Assembly: GCA_964036315.1 (NCBI GenBank)
Contig: OZ038517.1
Location: 20,432,574-20,496,573 of the forward strand
DNA: 64,000 nt
Reading direction: 5' to 3'
Source of the DNA: Acanthosepion esculentum
Lineage: Eukaryota > Mollusca > Cephalopoda > Sepiida > Sepiidae
Part shown: positions 20,801-35,800 of the stretch, one piece after another
Numbering within the stretch: position 1 is the first letter of the stretch
Layout of the letters: every line of letters starts with the position of its first letter
Notes under the pieces: model-generated
What the model was told of the DNA's origin: nothing
Seen by the model: only the letters and a program-made list of their open reading frames with translations
Databases searched by the model: none
Made by a program: the position numbers and the translations under genes

Positions 20801-23800
20801 TTTGTTTATGTTATGGTGACCTCAATTTGATTGCTTGTTGAACCTTTAGGCCAAACTAGCGGCTGTCCCGAAGGACTGCTACTATTTATCTACCTTCTGA
20901 TACAAGCAACAATTAACAACGAGAACTCTACCCCCCATCACCATAACATCAGTCAATAACTTAACATAAATATTAATAAATTAAAAAATGTAAAACTGGA
21001 CTCACTTATGGTTGCAAATGATAAGGCAGAATATGGACATGCTTCAAAGTTCAAATATCATTATTTTTATCGTGTTTGAAATAAAGACATTGTAGACATA
21101 TAACTGTTGCAGGACATCAAGCAGGTGCTGTTAACCCTGCAAACAGAAACATTTATGTAGGATATTACGATCGAAGCAATCCTTGTAATCCGTAACAAAG
21201 GCGAGGGTTTTAAAAACTAAGCCAACAATCTGGCAAAAGTATGTACAGGTGTTGTTTTGAGTAATCCGATATGAAGTCAGGGAGTGCCAATCGAAAGATT
21301 GTCTTGTTTCAGGGCAGCAGACCAGAGGCAGGCAAGGCAGTGCTGAGGTAGCCTGTTCGTCCTTAGAGTGACGGTCACAAGGGATGCAGCTTGGTAGTCC
21401 CTAGAAGGACTATCACATAGGTATGTAGCTAGGTAGTCCTTAGAAGGACTATCGCATAAGAATGTAGCTTGTCAGTCCTTAAAAAAAACTATCACATAAG
21501 ATTTGGCCTGGGCTGCTGCTGAGTTTGGCTTAGTCAGGTGCTACTACTGAGTTCGGCAACCAGGACTGGGAGCAGAAGTTAATATTGTCCTTAATATATA
21601 TTATTTATAAAAGCAATTAAAAGCCTTTCTAATTACATAATGTCATAGTTTTACCTCATTTTTAATTTTACGATTCAGAGCAGATTTTTGGTAAATGCTG
21701 TTTGACAAAAACAAATTGATGTTTTAAATTCTCCAAGGACTCCTGCTTTTAATTAATATAAATATGAAGAGGGTGGAATTATAATTTTTCAAAATTTCAT
21801 AAAATTAAGTGGAGGTAAAACAGATGTAAAAAAAAAAAAAAAAAAAAAGTTTTACCAAGATTTTCTTTAAAAAAATAATACTAATAATAATAACAACAAA
21901 AATAATTTCATTTGTAAATAAATCCTGAAAATTTCATTAAACTTTGACAATTATTTGATCTTTGCAAGAATTTCCAAAACAATGTGTTTTTTAATGTCCC
22001 CCAAAAAATGTTCAAAATTTCAAATGTTCTAAAGAGAATTAAAAAAGATAACGGTAAATTTGCTTTTTAAGCCCTACGCTAAATATCTACTAAAAATTTC
22101 CCAAATTGTCCTTTCTCCATGTAAATGTACATGCTGAACTCGAATTGACAATTAAATTATGAAAAAAACCTACTGTTTTGAATTTATCGACAAGAAAAAA
22201 AATCTGTCTTCTTGTCGGTCATTCGTCTGCCATTACTGCCATAATTTTTAGTAATTCACTGTGGGGTACTTCCGTTGGCGTAAGCATAAATTTTGGCCTA
22301 TTTACTTCTTTAACTGAATTTAATGCTGAAATCACTACGCACTGGTGTAAAGCACTTTTTCATTTTTTTCTTTTTGATAAGTGTAGTATTATTTATAACA
22401 TAAAACTTTAAATCAAAACAAATTAAATAATACAATAAAACCTGTTTTTCTGTGTAGAATAGCAATGACATATTAAAAGAAATTAAATAGAATAAAACAT
22501 TTTTTTTAAATTAAAAATAAACAGTAATTAGGGTTAGGTTAGGGGTCAGGGTTACTAACTCTTAACCTAACCCTAACCTAGGGTTAGGGTCAGCCTAACA
22601 CCTAGGTGAGGGTTGGGTTTGGGGCACAAACTAAAATGCCCCACCCCCCGTTCTATTAAATGTTTTCATTTCTATTATGAATGCTGTTGATTAAACTGCT
22701 AAAAAAAACTTATTTATAGTTTATCTCGATATTTACAACGTGATGGTTAACTTTGGTGCTTACTGGCTAAGGCTCTTACTCTAGGTTCAATTGTTGATCT
22801 CAATGTTTTCAACCTGATGACTAACTTTGCTTACTGGCTAAAGCTCTTACTCTTGGCCCCATGCTGCTGAGAAGTAATCATAGATCTCCTCATTTTGTAA
22901 TTTGCAGGCAGTTTCTTTGTTTAGTAAGAAGCTGTGTAACTGCTTTGAAACCACATTCATCCCAACAGAAAGTTGGAAAACAAGGAAGAAAAGTGTCATA
23001 GCTTCCCTCAGCTTTAGATAACTTTCAGAAATTTTCTTTTTTAGCCAATATTGTATAATTTTTGAAAATTTGAAAAAAAAACAAAACCTGGATAAATGCT
23101 CACTGCCCCTCCCCACCTTTGAGTATATTTGTCACCCCTGAAATGATGCCACCCCCTTGCAACAGAACCCACAAGGGGGTGCTAGCGCCCACGTTAGGAA
23201 AAACTGTGTTAGATGATTTGTTGACTATACAAAAAGGTACATCTGCCTTTAACAGGTCTTGTTTTTAAACCTGATAGCTGTCAAGCCACCCACCTAACTA
23301 GAAATGCCTGGTGGAGAAACTGGTTTAGTCCCCAATAACCTGGCCATGCAGCAAGTAGCATTGGTTTACATGTTACCAGTATCACTCATAGAGTAACCTG
23401 ACATAAAGTTACATGTTACAGATTTATTTACGTAATTTGCTTTTTAGAACATGAATGGTTTGATAAAATGAAATGATACTCAAATTATCAAGCAAAACAA
23501 CGCATGAAAAAGTCAGTGTCCTACTCCCCCTTCACCTGTCTTCTCTGAACCATAGTATCCAATCTAAGTTCCCCCATCTCACTGTTCCTAAGATGCTCTA
23601 CTCTAGAGTATTAAAAACCAATCCTTTACCCGATGAGAATTAAAGGAAGGAGAGAATGAACTACTCTGAACCTCTATTTGAGGCTGAAATAGATTGTTCC
23701 ACTTAAACAAAGTTGAGTCAAAAAGTAATGAAATTTGTTTTATATCAGAAATTAGGAAAACTATGAAACATATCATATATCAAGATACAGCTAGACATCA

Positions 23801-26800
23801 TAGGTTCACATCCCTACTTCTCAACGTAATCACTCTCTCTTTCCACGGCAGTGTTTCACATACGAGTGAGGGCATGTATCCCGGTTTCATAAAACTTAGC
23901 TGGTTGTTGATGTTACAGCAGTTTTCACTTCTTCATCACCACCTTCAAACTTTCATCTCATTGGTCCAATGAAAGAGGCACCGCGGGGCAAACATTATCC
24001 TATTTGATTAAAGCATTGGTTCTTGAATTGTGATGGCTGTGAGTTCAGTCTTTGTGTCAGACAGTGTGTACTTGGGCGTAGTGGAAACAGGCAAGCAGTA
24101 ATTGAATAAAAGAACTATACAATATCCCCAGACAATATTGGTGGAACAAGAACAGTCTCACCGCCCCCCCTCCCCTTGGATTAAATAAAGAGTTCAGTTC
24201 AGAATTCCTAGTAGGTTACCCAGATCAATATACACCTGAGTATGGTCAGAGGGTACAATGACTGAAACGTGACAACAACAACAACAACAAAGATGAGGAC
24301 AATAGTCTGAACGTAAATAGTGTAAATAATGATAACTCCTCATCCCAGAAATTCAGACAGTAAATCCTTTATAAATTTAATGAAACTATTTAGTTCATGT
24401 TCCAAGACAGGAAAGGTCCTTTTTTTTGTTTGTAGTGTCATCATCAGTACCCACTTGTATTGTGATTGTAATCCTCTCTCCCTGTTCCCTTCCTCCCTAC
24501 TGGTATTGGTAGCAGAGATGGCTATGAATCAAAGTGTGTTTGACAAAGCTATTGGCATGAATTTATCCAGCCTAGTAGTGGTAGTGTACCTTGTTGGAAC
24601 CACATGATTTTTATTTGCATTAATGGTGCAGGTGTATGATACCTATCTTCCTCATGGTTAACATAGCAAATGGCTGTCTATATTTCTGAGATGAGGTATT
24701 ATGTACACTATTTACATTATTCGGACTATTGTCCTCATCTTTGTTGCCATATTTATTACAATGTTTCGGCCCTTCAGTATCTGTCTATATTTCTGAGATG
24801 AGGTATTATGTACACTATTTACATTATTTGGACTATTGTCCTCATCTTTGTTGCCATATTTATTACAATGTTTTGGCCTTTCAGTATCTGTCTATATTTC
24901 TGAGATGAGGTATTATGTACACTATTTACATTATTCGGACTATTCTCCTCATCTTTGTCACCATATTTATTACAACGTTCCTCAAGGACACATGGCACAA
25001 TAGATAAAGGCGTTAGTTAGATCCAGTGACAGGACCCAAAGAGTGTGAGTTCAATACCCGGCTAAGGCAGTGGAGAACTTGGAGAGGGGAATTAACAGGA
25101 GATAACTGACAACTGACATCCATTAAACATGGCATGTGGAACGAGAACAGTCTACCCCAGTGAGCGAAATAAAGGGTTCAGTTAGACATTCCAACCACCT
25201 GAAGAAGGCCGAAGCATACAACAGCAGAAACGTTGTGATAAATATGGCAACAAAGATGAGGACAATAGTCCGAATAATGTAAATAGTATAGCAAATGGCA
25301 TTTGTCATTGAAGTATTGATAAATACAGAGTTAATTCCCTTATAATTATTTATAGGGACCAATCACATTTTAATAAATTTTAGTGCCTATGATTACTAGC
25401 AGTCTGTTCTGCCATGGATTTCTACAGATAAGCACAAAATACTTTTTGTCTCATTCACTTTTACTCATAGTAGTCCAGAATGGTACACCATTAACTTGGT
25501 ACTTATGTTACTCACTGTTTGTCACATAAACATCATAGATTTGTTCTGCCCAAAGGGAGATAATCACCTCTGCATCCCTACACAAGGACCCAAACATTTC
25601 ATTAAACAATTCAATTATTTTCCTTTAAATAAAATTATACATAACATAGGCTGTTGTTAATTTAGCATAAATATGTCATTAACACACTAACTGCCAACCA
25701 CAAGATAACTTGTGCTTGGACATTTTTATTACGATGCCAACTACAAATTATCACAAGCTTGGCATTTTTTGATACATTTTCATCTGTGGGCACCAACAAT
25801 GAGTTTATTCACATTGGTATGTTTAGTGTGCAAACAATGTTAAGACTTCAGTTGAAGCTATAAATAAACACATAAAAACTTTTTATTGCCCAAGTTAGCT
25901 ATTATAAAGTTGGCATTTGAAGTCAGATTTTATAATTGACCTCTGGCAGTCAACGTGTTAATGATATATTCACTCACAAAAAAAAAAAAAAAATTATTCT
26001 TACAATGTGTAAAGAAAAACAGCCAAACCTTTAAGCTTTTAATGAAGCTTTATTCAATTTGAATAATTTTTGCAATTTGCTCACTGTCTAGATTTGAGAT
26101 TTCATAGGAGAGTAGTTTGAGGGGGAGACAACTATGGTTGCCTTCACTGCAAAATCCAGAATATCTTGTGGCTTTAAATAACCCACAAAGTGTTGATTAA
26201 CCTTAAAAATAAAAAAATAAACAGACAATTATATCTAGAAGATAGAAATTTTACAATCTATGGCATAAAATATGCAGTGCATATAATTTACCATCAGTCA
26301 TACTTATTTTACTATAGAAATGTGTTAACACATTGACTGCCAACTGCAAGTGTTATGAAGTGTGCTTTCCTTCATATTTTATCGGTCCAACAGTAGTCAT
26401 TTATCTTGTATACCAAGAGCTGGTCTACCCTTACTGCCTTGGGCATTTATATAGTCTATGCCTCATCTATGCTAATTAGGCAATCATTTGAATATCATTA
26501 CAACAAGATATATGGTTGGTAGTTTTATTATGATGCTGACTACAAGTTATCTTGTGCCTGGCATTTTCCAATACATTTTTATCTGTAGGTAACAGTGAGT
26601 TTATTCAGTGATACATTTCGTATGAAAACAATGTTATGATTTCAGTTGAAGCTAGTAGTCAACTTTATAAAATATTTTAAAAAGTTGGCATTTAAAATCA
26701 GATTTTGTAATTGACCTCTTAACATGTAGTCAATGATTTTTATTACAGGATGCAATGTGAATAATTTTCTTTTTCTTATAAATATGCCTAACAAAAGATT

Positions 26801-29800
26801 TTATAAGAGAGGAATCAAAAATACTTTTTGTAACAAATATACTGTAAATGATTTTACTATAAAAGATGCTACAAATGCTTTTACTGTAGAAATGCATTTT
26901 TTTGTGAATCATTTCACTGAATGGCATTATAAAGGATTTTGATTGTAGAAATGCATTGCAAATCATTTCTACAATAGAAATGCAGCATTGCTGATTAATC
27001 TACTCAAGATAATATCAGTTTGTTTCTTTAACTCCTTTTTATTAGTGGCTCTTATACAGATGGCATCTTGATAACATACCAGATTTTTGTGTCGTTCCTC
27101 TAGACTTGTTCAATGGTTGAGTTTAAAGTGGTTTGTTGGCAGTAATGTTGAAAAGTTCTCAAGTCCCTTCGGCACTTTCCCATTTTGGAGATGCCTTAGG
27201 TGTCAGGCAATAAACTCAGCTCCCTCCCAAAGGAGAGCTAATGTGTGGGGTGGGGGGTGTCGGTCCTGAATGAATATTGTTGTCAGAGGATCGAATTCCC
27301 CTGCGGGGCTAACATATGACACTCGCATATTGAGAGCTACTCTACCTTTATTGCCTTGGGCATTTATATAGTCTATGCTTTAGCTGTGCTAATTATTCAG
27401 TCATTTACATAGTACTACAAGAAGATAATGTGCTTGGTAGTTTTATTAGTTTTATGATGTTGACTATGAGTTATCTTGTCACATTTGGAAAGATGAACAC
27501 TCAAATGACTTTATTCAATAAGGAAAAAGACTTGCTAGATTAATGTCCAGTTTGATTTGACAAAAACTAAGATAGGAGGCATTATGTAGAGTAAGTGGCC
27601 ATGGTTAAATTTAAATGGCAGAAATGTCAACAAACAAAATTGACAAAGTTTGCAGTATATATTTCAGATATATTTTCATCTGTGGGCACCAATAACGAGT
27701 TTATTTGCAGTGATACTTTTAATGCAAAAAGAATCTTATGTCTTCAGTTTTATTGCCTAAGTTGGAGATTATAAAATTGGCGTATGAAGTCAGATTTTGT
27801 AATTGACTTCAGACAGTCAACACGTTAAAAAGGCAGAAGCTTAAATGCACAGATTACATTTTATATTTTGACAGATGCCAAGCAAGGAATACCATGGAGG
27901 TTGTCATTGTGGAGCTGTCCAGTTTAAATGCGTGGCCCCAGAAAAGCTGCTTGTATTGGATTGCAAGTAAGTGCAGATATTGGTCTGATCAAATAAATTC
28001 GTTGAAACTGTTAGATGTAGACGTCCTGGCAAAGTACATGTTATGCAACTAAGTAATAATTATTCATGTTGATTTGATGATCCTGACTGTGGTTGACTTT
28101 TTGTCATTATTATATGAATATTTCGACCGTTGTGTCCTCTAGTTTTCTGTTAGTATCTACCAATTTCAGTAACTTCCAGGGAATTTCAAATTAAACTCTT
28201 TATTAAATCTATGAGGATAGATTTCTTTACAAATACTTTCACGGTAATTGCTCCGAGGAGCTGCTTTCGCTGGTTCCTAGGCCTCATGAATTTAAACGTC
28301 CTACGAGGCTGGCATCCCGTTCCCACCCCTTCACCGTTGAAACTGTTAGCTGTATCTTCTACTCCAATAGCTTCATGTCTCGCACATCTCGCCTGTGGAA
28401 CTCCCTTCCTTATTCCTGTTTCCCTGACAAATACAATCTCCAACTATTTAAGTGTAACGTTAATCGACATCTCCAGTTGCCTTGATCTATCCACTTCCCT
28501 TCTCCACATCCTTTCACCTTTCATTCTTATCGGCTCTCGCTCCAAATCTTCTGTAACCCCCTTGCCTTGATCGATCCACTATCTTTCTCCACATCCTCTC
28601 CTTTACCACTCCTATCTGCTCTTCCTCCAAGCCTTCTGTAACCCCTGGCGTGCTAGTGGCTTCCAGCCTTGCTTGGAGTGATAAGCTTAAAAAAAAATTA
28701 AAATTTCATCATGATTCAGAACAGTTTTTAATGGATTTTTATTACACCCTTGTACAAATTAATTGAAACAGCCATTTTAGTTTCCTTTCTTTCACTATAT
28801 ATATTTAGACCCACTGGAGTGACAGGGTGTAATTAATTTCTATTTTTTACTCAAATTATGTCATTTGCAGTGGTATTGCAGTAATATGAATCTATTTTCG
28901 GGGTGTATGATGAAATTTGTTTCACCTTGGAAAAATATTTCATCATCTGTGATTGCATTAGATTTTCATCACACCCAGACACTATTGTCTCTACTGTCAA
29001 TTAGTTGTCCTACAGCCATTGTCTGCAACGGATGTTACTTCAAGGGAGCGTATGAAAACTGTAATGCTGCACAATGGCAAGCCTTACCAGTGAGCAAATC
29101 AAAGTACTATCAACTGGCTCAGAAACTCTCCTGACTTAAATCCAATCGAGAATCTGTGGTCATTCTGCAATGACTGACCACAGTCTCTGTTGTCTTGAAG
29201 CCAGAATGCTGTGATCACTAGTCTGTATCCTTCTTTTGTGTTAACACAATTTTTCATATTGCTGTTGTTTGGACTTGCATATATTGTTTGCATGCTTTAT
29301 ATTATTTTTGGCTCTGTTCTTTTCTCTTGTTATTGTTTACTGCAAACTTTGTCAATTTTGTTTGTTGGCATTTCTGCCACTTAAATTTAACCATGGCCAA
29401 TTACTCTACATAATGCCTCCTATCTTAAGTTTTTGTCAAATCAAACTGGACATTAATCTAGCAAGTCTTTTTCCTTATTGAATAAAGTCATTTGAGTGTT
29501 CATCTTTCCAAATGTGACAATTTAATTTTGTAAATTTACCAAAATGTATACAAAATACATGCTGCAAATGAGCCAAGATCTATTTAAAAATCTTGTTAAA
29601 AAACTTGAGCTTTGCAGGAAGACTGAAAGTTATCATTGTTGAACATTACTTTGATAATTCAGATTGTATTACTAAGCTTTCATTCTGTAAGTACCTTTTT
29701 TTTTCTTCTTAAATTAGACCAATCTGTTTCAAGAAACTGTATAAAATGACATAGAATCAGCATTGGTACAGCAAGTCTTCAAGTGTGCTAAAGTGTAGAT

Positions 29801-32800
29801 TTGCATCAAACGTATCTAAAAAGTGCCATTATTGCTGATTACTTTTCAGTGAGGTATGAATAAAAATAATTCAATGAATTATCTACATCTTTCCTGTTGC
29901 AATCACATTTTTTTGGCCAGTAGAAATTTCATCTATTGCTACATGTATGGGACAACTGGTTATCTTTGAGCAATATTAAAATTACTACAATTAAGGTAAT
30001 AATGATTTACAGAATCGAAGGGAAAATAAAGGCTTTATATTGACTATTGCTAGAATGTCATATTTTAGCGTTATGTGCCACTAGGGAGAGCCAGGCTATG
30101 ATGAATGATGGAATGAAAGGGTTAAAAGAAAGTAGCAATATTAAAGGAATTGCAATCAAGCTATGATGCATTACTATAGAGGATCTAAGGGAAAATAAAG
30201 GCTTTATATTGACTATTGTTAAAATGTCATATTTTAGCGTTATGTGCCACTAGAGAGAGCCAGACTATGATGAATGATGGAATGAAAGGGTTAAAAGAAA
30301 GTAGCAATATTAAAGGAATTGCAATCGAGCTATGATGCATTACTATACAGGATCTAAGGGAAGATAAAGGCTTTATATTGACTATTGTTAAAATGTCATA
30401 TTTTAGCCTTATGTGCTACTAGGGAGAGCCAGGCTATGATGAATGATGGAATGAAAGGGTTAAAAGAAAGTAGCAATATTAAAGGAATTGCAATCAAGCT
30501 ATGATGCATTACTATAGAGGATCTAAGGGAAAATAAAGGCTTTATATTGACTATTGTTAAAATGTCATATTTTAGCCTTATGTGCCACTAGGGAGGGCCA
30601 GGATATGATCAATGATGGAATGAAAGGGTTAAAAGAAAGTAGCAATATTAAAGGAATTGCAATCGAGCTATGATGCATTACTATAGACGATATAAGGGAA
30701 AATAAAGGCTTTATATTGACTATTGTTAAAATGTGATATTTTAGCCTTATGTGCCACTAGGGAGAGCCAGGCTATGATGAATGATGGAATGAAAGGGTTA
30801 AAAGAAAGTAGCAATATTAAAGGAATTGCAATCAAGCTATGATGCATTACTATAGAGGATCTAAGGGAAAATAAAGGCTTTATATTGACTATTGTTAAAA
30901 TGTCATATTTTAGCCTTATGTGCCACTAGGGAGGGCCAGGATATGATCAATGATGGAATGAAAGGGTTAAAAGAAAGTAGCAATATTAAAGGAATTGCAA
31001 TCGAGCTATGATGCATTACTATAGACGATATAAGGGAAAATAAAGGCTTTATATTGACTATTGTTAAAATGTGATATTTTAGCCTTATGTGCCACTAGGG
31101 AGAGCCAGGCTATGATGAATGATGGAATGAAAGGGTTAAAAGAAAGTAGCAATATTAAAGGAATTGCAATCAAGCTATGATGCATTACTATAGAGGATCT
31201 AAGGGAAAATAAAGGCTTTATATTGACTATTGTTAAAATGTCATATTTTAGCCTTATGCGCCACTAGGGAGGGCCAGGCTATGATCAATGATGGAATGAA
31301 AGGGTTAAAAGAAAGTAGCAATATTAAAGGAATTGCAATCAAGCTATGATGCATTACTATAGAGGAGCTAAGGGAAAATGAAGGCTTTATATTGACTATT
31401 GTTAAAATGTCATATTTTAGCCTTATGCGCCACTAGGGAGGGCCAGGCTATGATCAATGATGGAATGAAAGGGTGAAAAGAAAGTAGCAATATTAAAGGA
31501 ATTGCAATCAAGCTATGATGCATTACTATAGAGGATCTAAGGGAAAATAAAGGCTTTATATTGACTATTGTTAAAATGTCATATTTTAGCCTTATGCGCC
31601 ACTAGGGAGAGCCAGGCTATGAAGAATGATGGAATGAAAGGGTTAAAAGAAAGTAGCAATATTAAAGGAATTGCAATCAAGCTATGATGCATTACTATAG
31701 AGGATCTAAGGGAAAATAAAGGCTTTATATTGACTATTGTTAAAATGTCATATTTTAGCCGTATGTGCCACGAGGGAGAGCCAGGCTATGATGAATGATG
31801 GAATGAAAGGGTTAAAATAAAGTAGCAATATTAAAGGAATTGCAATCAAGCTATGATGCATTACTATAGAGGATCTAAGGGAAAATAAAGGCTTTATATT
31901 GACTATTGTTAAAATGTCATATTTTAGCCTTATGTGCCACTAGGGAGAGCCAGGCTATGATAAATGATGGAATGAAAGGGTTAAAAGAAAGTAGCAATAT
32001 TAAAGGAATTGCAATCCAGCTATGATGCATTACTATAGAGGATCTAAGGGAAAATAAAGGCTTTATATTGACTATTGTTAAAATGTCATATTTTAGCCTT
32101 ATGTGCCACTAGGGAGAGCCAGGCTATGATGAATGATGGAATGAAAGGGTTAAAAGAAAGTAGCAATATTAAAGGAATTGCAATCAAGCTATGATGCATT
32201 ACTATAGAGGATCTAAGGGAAAATAAAGGCTTTATATTGACTATTGTTAAAATGTCATATTTTAGCCTTATGTGCCACTAGGGAGAGCCAGGCTATGATG
32301 AATGATGGAATGAAAGGGTTAAAAGAAAGTAGCAATATTAAAGGAATTGCAATCAAGCTATGATGCATTACTATAGAGGATCTAAAGGAAAGTAAAGGCT
32401 TTATATTGACTATTGTTAAAATGTCATATTTTAGCCTTATGCGCCACTAGGGAGAGCCAGGCTATGAAGAATGATGGAATGAAAGGGTTAAAAGAAAGTA
32501 GCAATATTAAAGGAATTGCAATCAAGCTATGATGCATTACTATAGAGGATCTAAGGGAAAATAAAGGCTTTATATTGACTATTGTTAAAATGTCATATTT
32601 TAGCCTTATGTGCCACTAGGGAGGGCCAGGCTATGATCAATGATGGAATGAAAGGGTTAAAAGAAAGTAGCAATATTAAAGGAATTGCAATCAAGCTATG
32701 ATGCATTACTATAGAGGAGCTAAGGGAAAATGAAGGCTTTATATTGACTATTGTTAAAATGTCATATTTTAGCCTTATGCGCCACTAGGGAGGGCCAGGC

Positions 32801-35800
32801 TATGATCAATGATGGAATGAAAGGGTGAAAAGAAAGTAGCAATATTAAAGGAATTGCAATCAAGCTATGATGCATTACTATAGTGGATCTAAGGGAAAAT
32901 AAAGGCTTTATATTGACTATTGTTAAAATGTCATATTTTAGCCTTATGCGCCACTAGGGAGAGCCAGGCTATGAAGAATGATGGAATGAAAGGGTTAAAA
33001 GAAAGTAGCAATATTAAAGGAATTGCAATCAAGCTATGATGCATTACTATAGAGGATCTAAGGGAAAATAAAGGCTTTATATTGACTATTGTTAAAATGT
33101 CATATTTTAGCCGTATGTGCCACGAGGGAGAGCCAGGCTATGATGAATGATGGAATGAAAGGGTTAAAATAAAGTAGCAATATTAAAGGAATTGCAATCA
33201 AGCTATGATGCATTACTATAGAGGATCTAAGGGAAAATAAAGGCTTTATATTGACTATTGTTAAAATGTCATATTTTAGCCGTATGTGCCACGAGGGAGA
33301 GCCAGGCTATGATGAATGATGGAATGAAAGGGTTAAAATAAAGTAGCAATATTAAAGGAATTGCAATCAAGCTATGATGCATTACTATAGAGGATCTAAG
33401 GGAAAATAAAGGCTTTATATTGAATATTGTTAAAATGTCATATTTTAGCCGTATGTGCCACGAGGGAGAGCCAGGCTATGATGAATGATGGAATGAAAGG
33501 GTTAAAATAAAGTAGCAATATTAAAGGAATTGCAATCAAGCTATGATGCATTACTATAGAGGATCTAAGGGAAAATAAAGGCTTTATATTGACTATTGTT
33601 AAAATGTCATATTTTAGCCTTATGTGCCACTAGGGAGAGCCAGGCTATGATGAATGATGGAATGAAAGGGTTAAAAGAAAGTAGCAATATTAAAGGAATT
33701 GCAATCAAGCTATGATGCATTACTATAGAGGATCTAAGGGAAAATAAAGGCTTTATATTGACTATTGTTAAAATGTCATATTTTAGCCTTATGTGCCACT
33801 AGAGAGAGCCAGGCTATGATGAATGATGGGATGAAAGGGTTAAAAGGAAGTAGCAATATTAAAGGAATTGCAATCAAGCTATGATGCATTACTATAGAGG
33901 ATCTAAGGGGAAATAAAGGCTTTATATTGACTATTGTTAAAATGTCATATTTTAGCCTTATGTGCCACTAGGGAGAGCCAGGCTGTGATCAATGATGGGA
34001 TGAAAGGGTTAAAAGAAAGTAGCAATATTATGGAATTGCAATCAAGCTATGATGCATTACTATAGAGGATCTAAGGGAAAATAAAGGCTTTATATTGACT
34101 ATTGTTAAAATGTCATATTTTAGCCTTATGTGCCACTAGGGAGAGTCAGGCTATGATGAATGATGGAATGAAAGGGTTAAAAGAAAGTAGCAATATTAAA
34201 GGAATTGCAATCAAGCTATGATGCATTACTATAGAGGATCTAAGGGGAAATAAAGGCTTTATATTGACTATTGTTAAAATGTCATATTTTAGCCTTATGT
34301 GCCACTAGGGAGAGCCAGGCTATGATCAATGATGGAATGAAAGGGTTAAAAGAATGTAGCAATATTAAAGGAATTGCAATCAAGCTATGATGCATTACTA
34401 TAGAGGATCTAAGGGAAAATAAAGGCTTTATATTGACTATTGTTAAAATGTCATATTTTAGCCTTATGTGCCACTAGGGAGAGCCAGGCTATGATGAATG
34501 ATGGAATGAAAGGGTTAAAAGAAAGTAGCAATATTAAAGGAATTGCAATCAAGCTATGATGCATTACTATAGAGGATCTAAGGGAAAATAAAGGCTTTAT
34601 ATTGACTATTGTTAAAATGTCATATTTTAGCCTTATGCGCCACTATGGAGAGCCAGGCTATGATGAATGGTGGAATGAAAGGGTTAAAAGAAAGTAGCAA
34701 TATTAAAGGAATTACAATCAAGCTATGATGCATTACTATAGAGGATCTAAGGGAAAATAAAGGCTTTATATTGACTATTGTTAAAATGTGATATTTTAGC
34801 CTTATGTGCCACTAGGGAGAGCCACGCTATGATGAATGATGGGATGAAAGGGTTAAAAGAAAGTAGCAATGTTAAGGGAATTGCAATCAAGCTATGATGC
34901 ATTACTATAGAGGATCTAATGGAAAATAAAGGCTTTATATTGACTATTGTTAAAATGTGATATTTTAGCCTTATGCGCCACTAGGGAGAGCCAGGCTATG
35001 ATGAATGATGGGATGAAAGGGTTAAAAGAAAGTAGCAATGTTAAAGGAATTGCAATCAAGCTATGATGCATTACTATAGAGGATCTAAGGGAAAATAAAG
35101 GCTTTATATTGACTATTGTTAAAATGTGATATTTTAGCCTTATGCGCCACTAGGGAGAGGCAGGCTATGATGAATGATGGGATGAAAGGGTTAAAAGAAA
35201 GTAGCAATGTTAAGGGAATTGCAATCAAGCTATGATGCATTACTATAGAGGATCTAATGGAAAATAAAGGCTTTATATTGACTATTGTTAAAATGTGATA
35301 TTTTAGCCTTATGCGCCACTAGGGAGAGCCAGGCTATGATGAATGATGGGATGAAAGGGTTAAAAGAAAGTAGCAATGTTAAAGGAATTGCAATCAAGCT
35401 ATGATGCATTACTATAGAGGATCTAAGGGAAAATAAAGGCTTTATATTGACTATTGTTAAAATGTGATATTTTAGCCTTATGCGCCACTAGGGAGAGGCA
35501 GGCTATGATGAATGATGGGATGAAAGGGTTAAAAGAAAGTAGCAATATTAAAGGAATTGCAATCAAGCTATGATGCATTACTATAGAGGATCTAATGGAA
35601 AATAAAGGCTTTATATTGACTATTGTTAAAATGTGATATTTTAGCCTTATGCGCCACTAGGGAGAGCCAGGCTATGATGAATGATGGGATGAAAGGGTTA
35701 AAAGAAAGTAGCAATGTTAAAGGAATTGCAATCAAGCTATGATGCATTACTATAGAGGATCTAAGGGAAAATAAAGGCTTTATATTGACTATTGTTAAAA

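Noticed and set aside
22515..22625. A true chromosome end
   Set aside because: The telomere-like tract is short, degenerate, inverted within itself and flanked by unique DNA on both sides.
28211..28570. A 119-codon plus-strand frame
   Set aside because: The LINE C-terminus ([11 protein letters not shown]) is in a neighbouring frame of the same DNA; this one is a shadow.
27475..29521. A 2-kb transposon with 190-bp TIRs that captured CENPV-like exon 2
   Set aside because: The left inverted copy is nested inside a piggyBac-like MITE whose two halves continue on either side of it, so the two copies are separate insertions of one family. No shared target duplication is visible.
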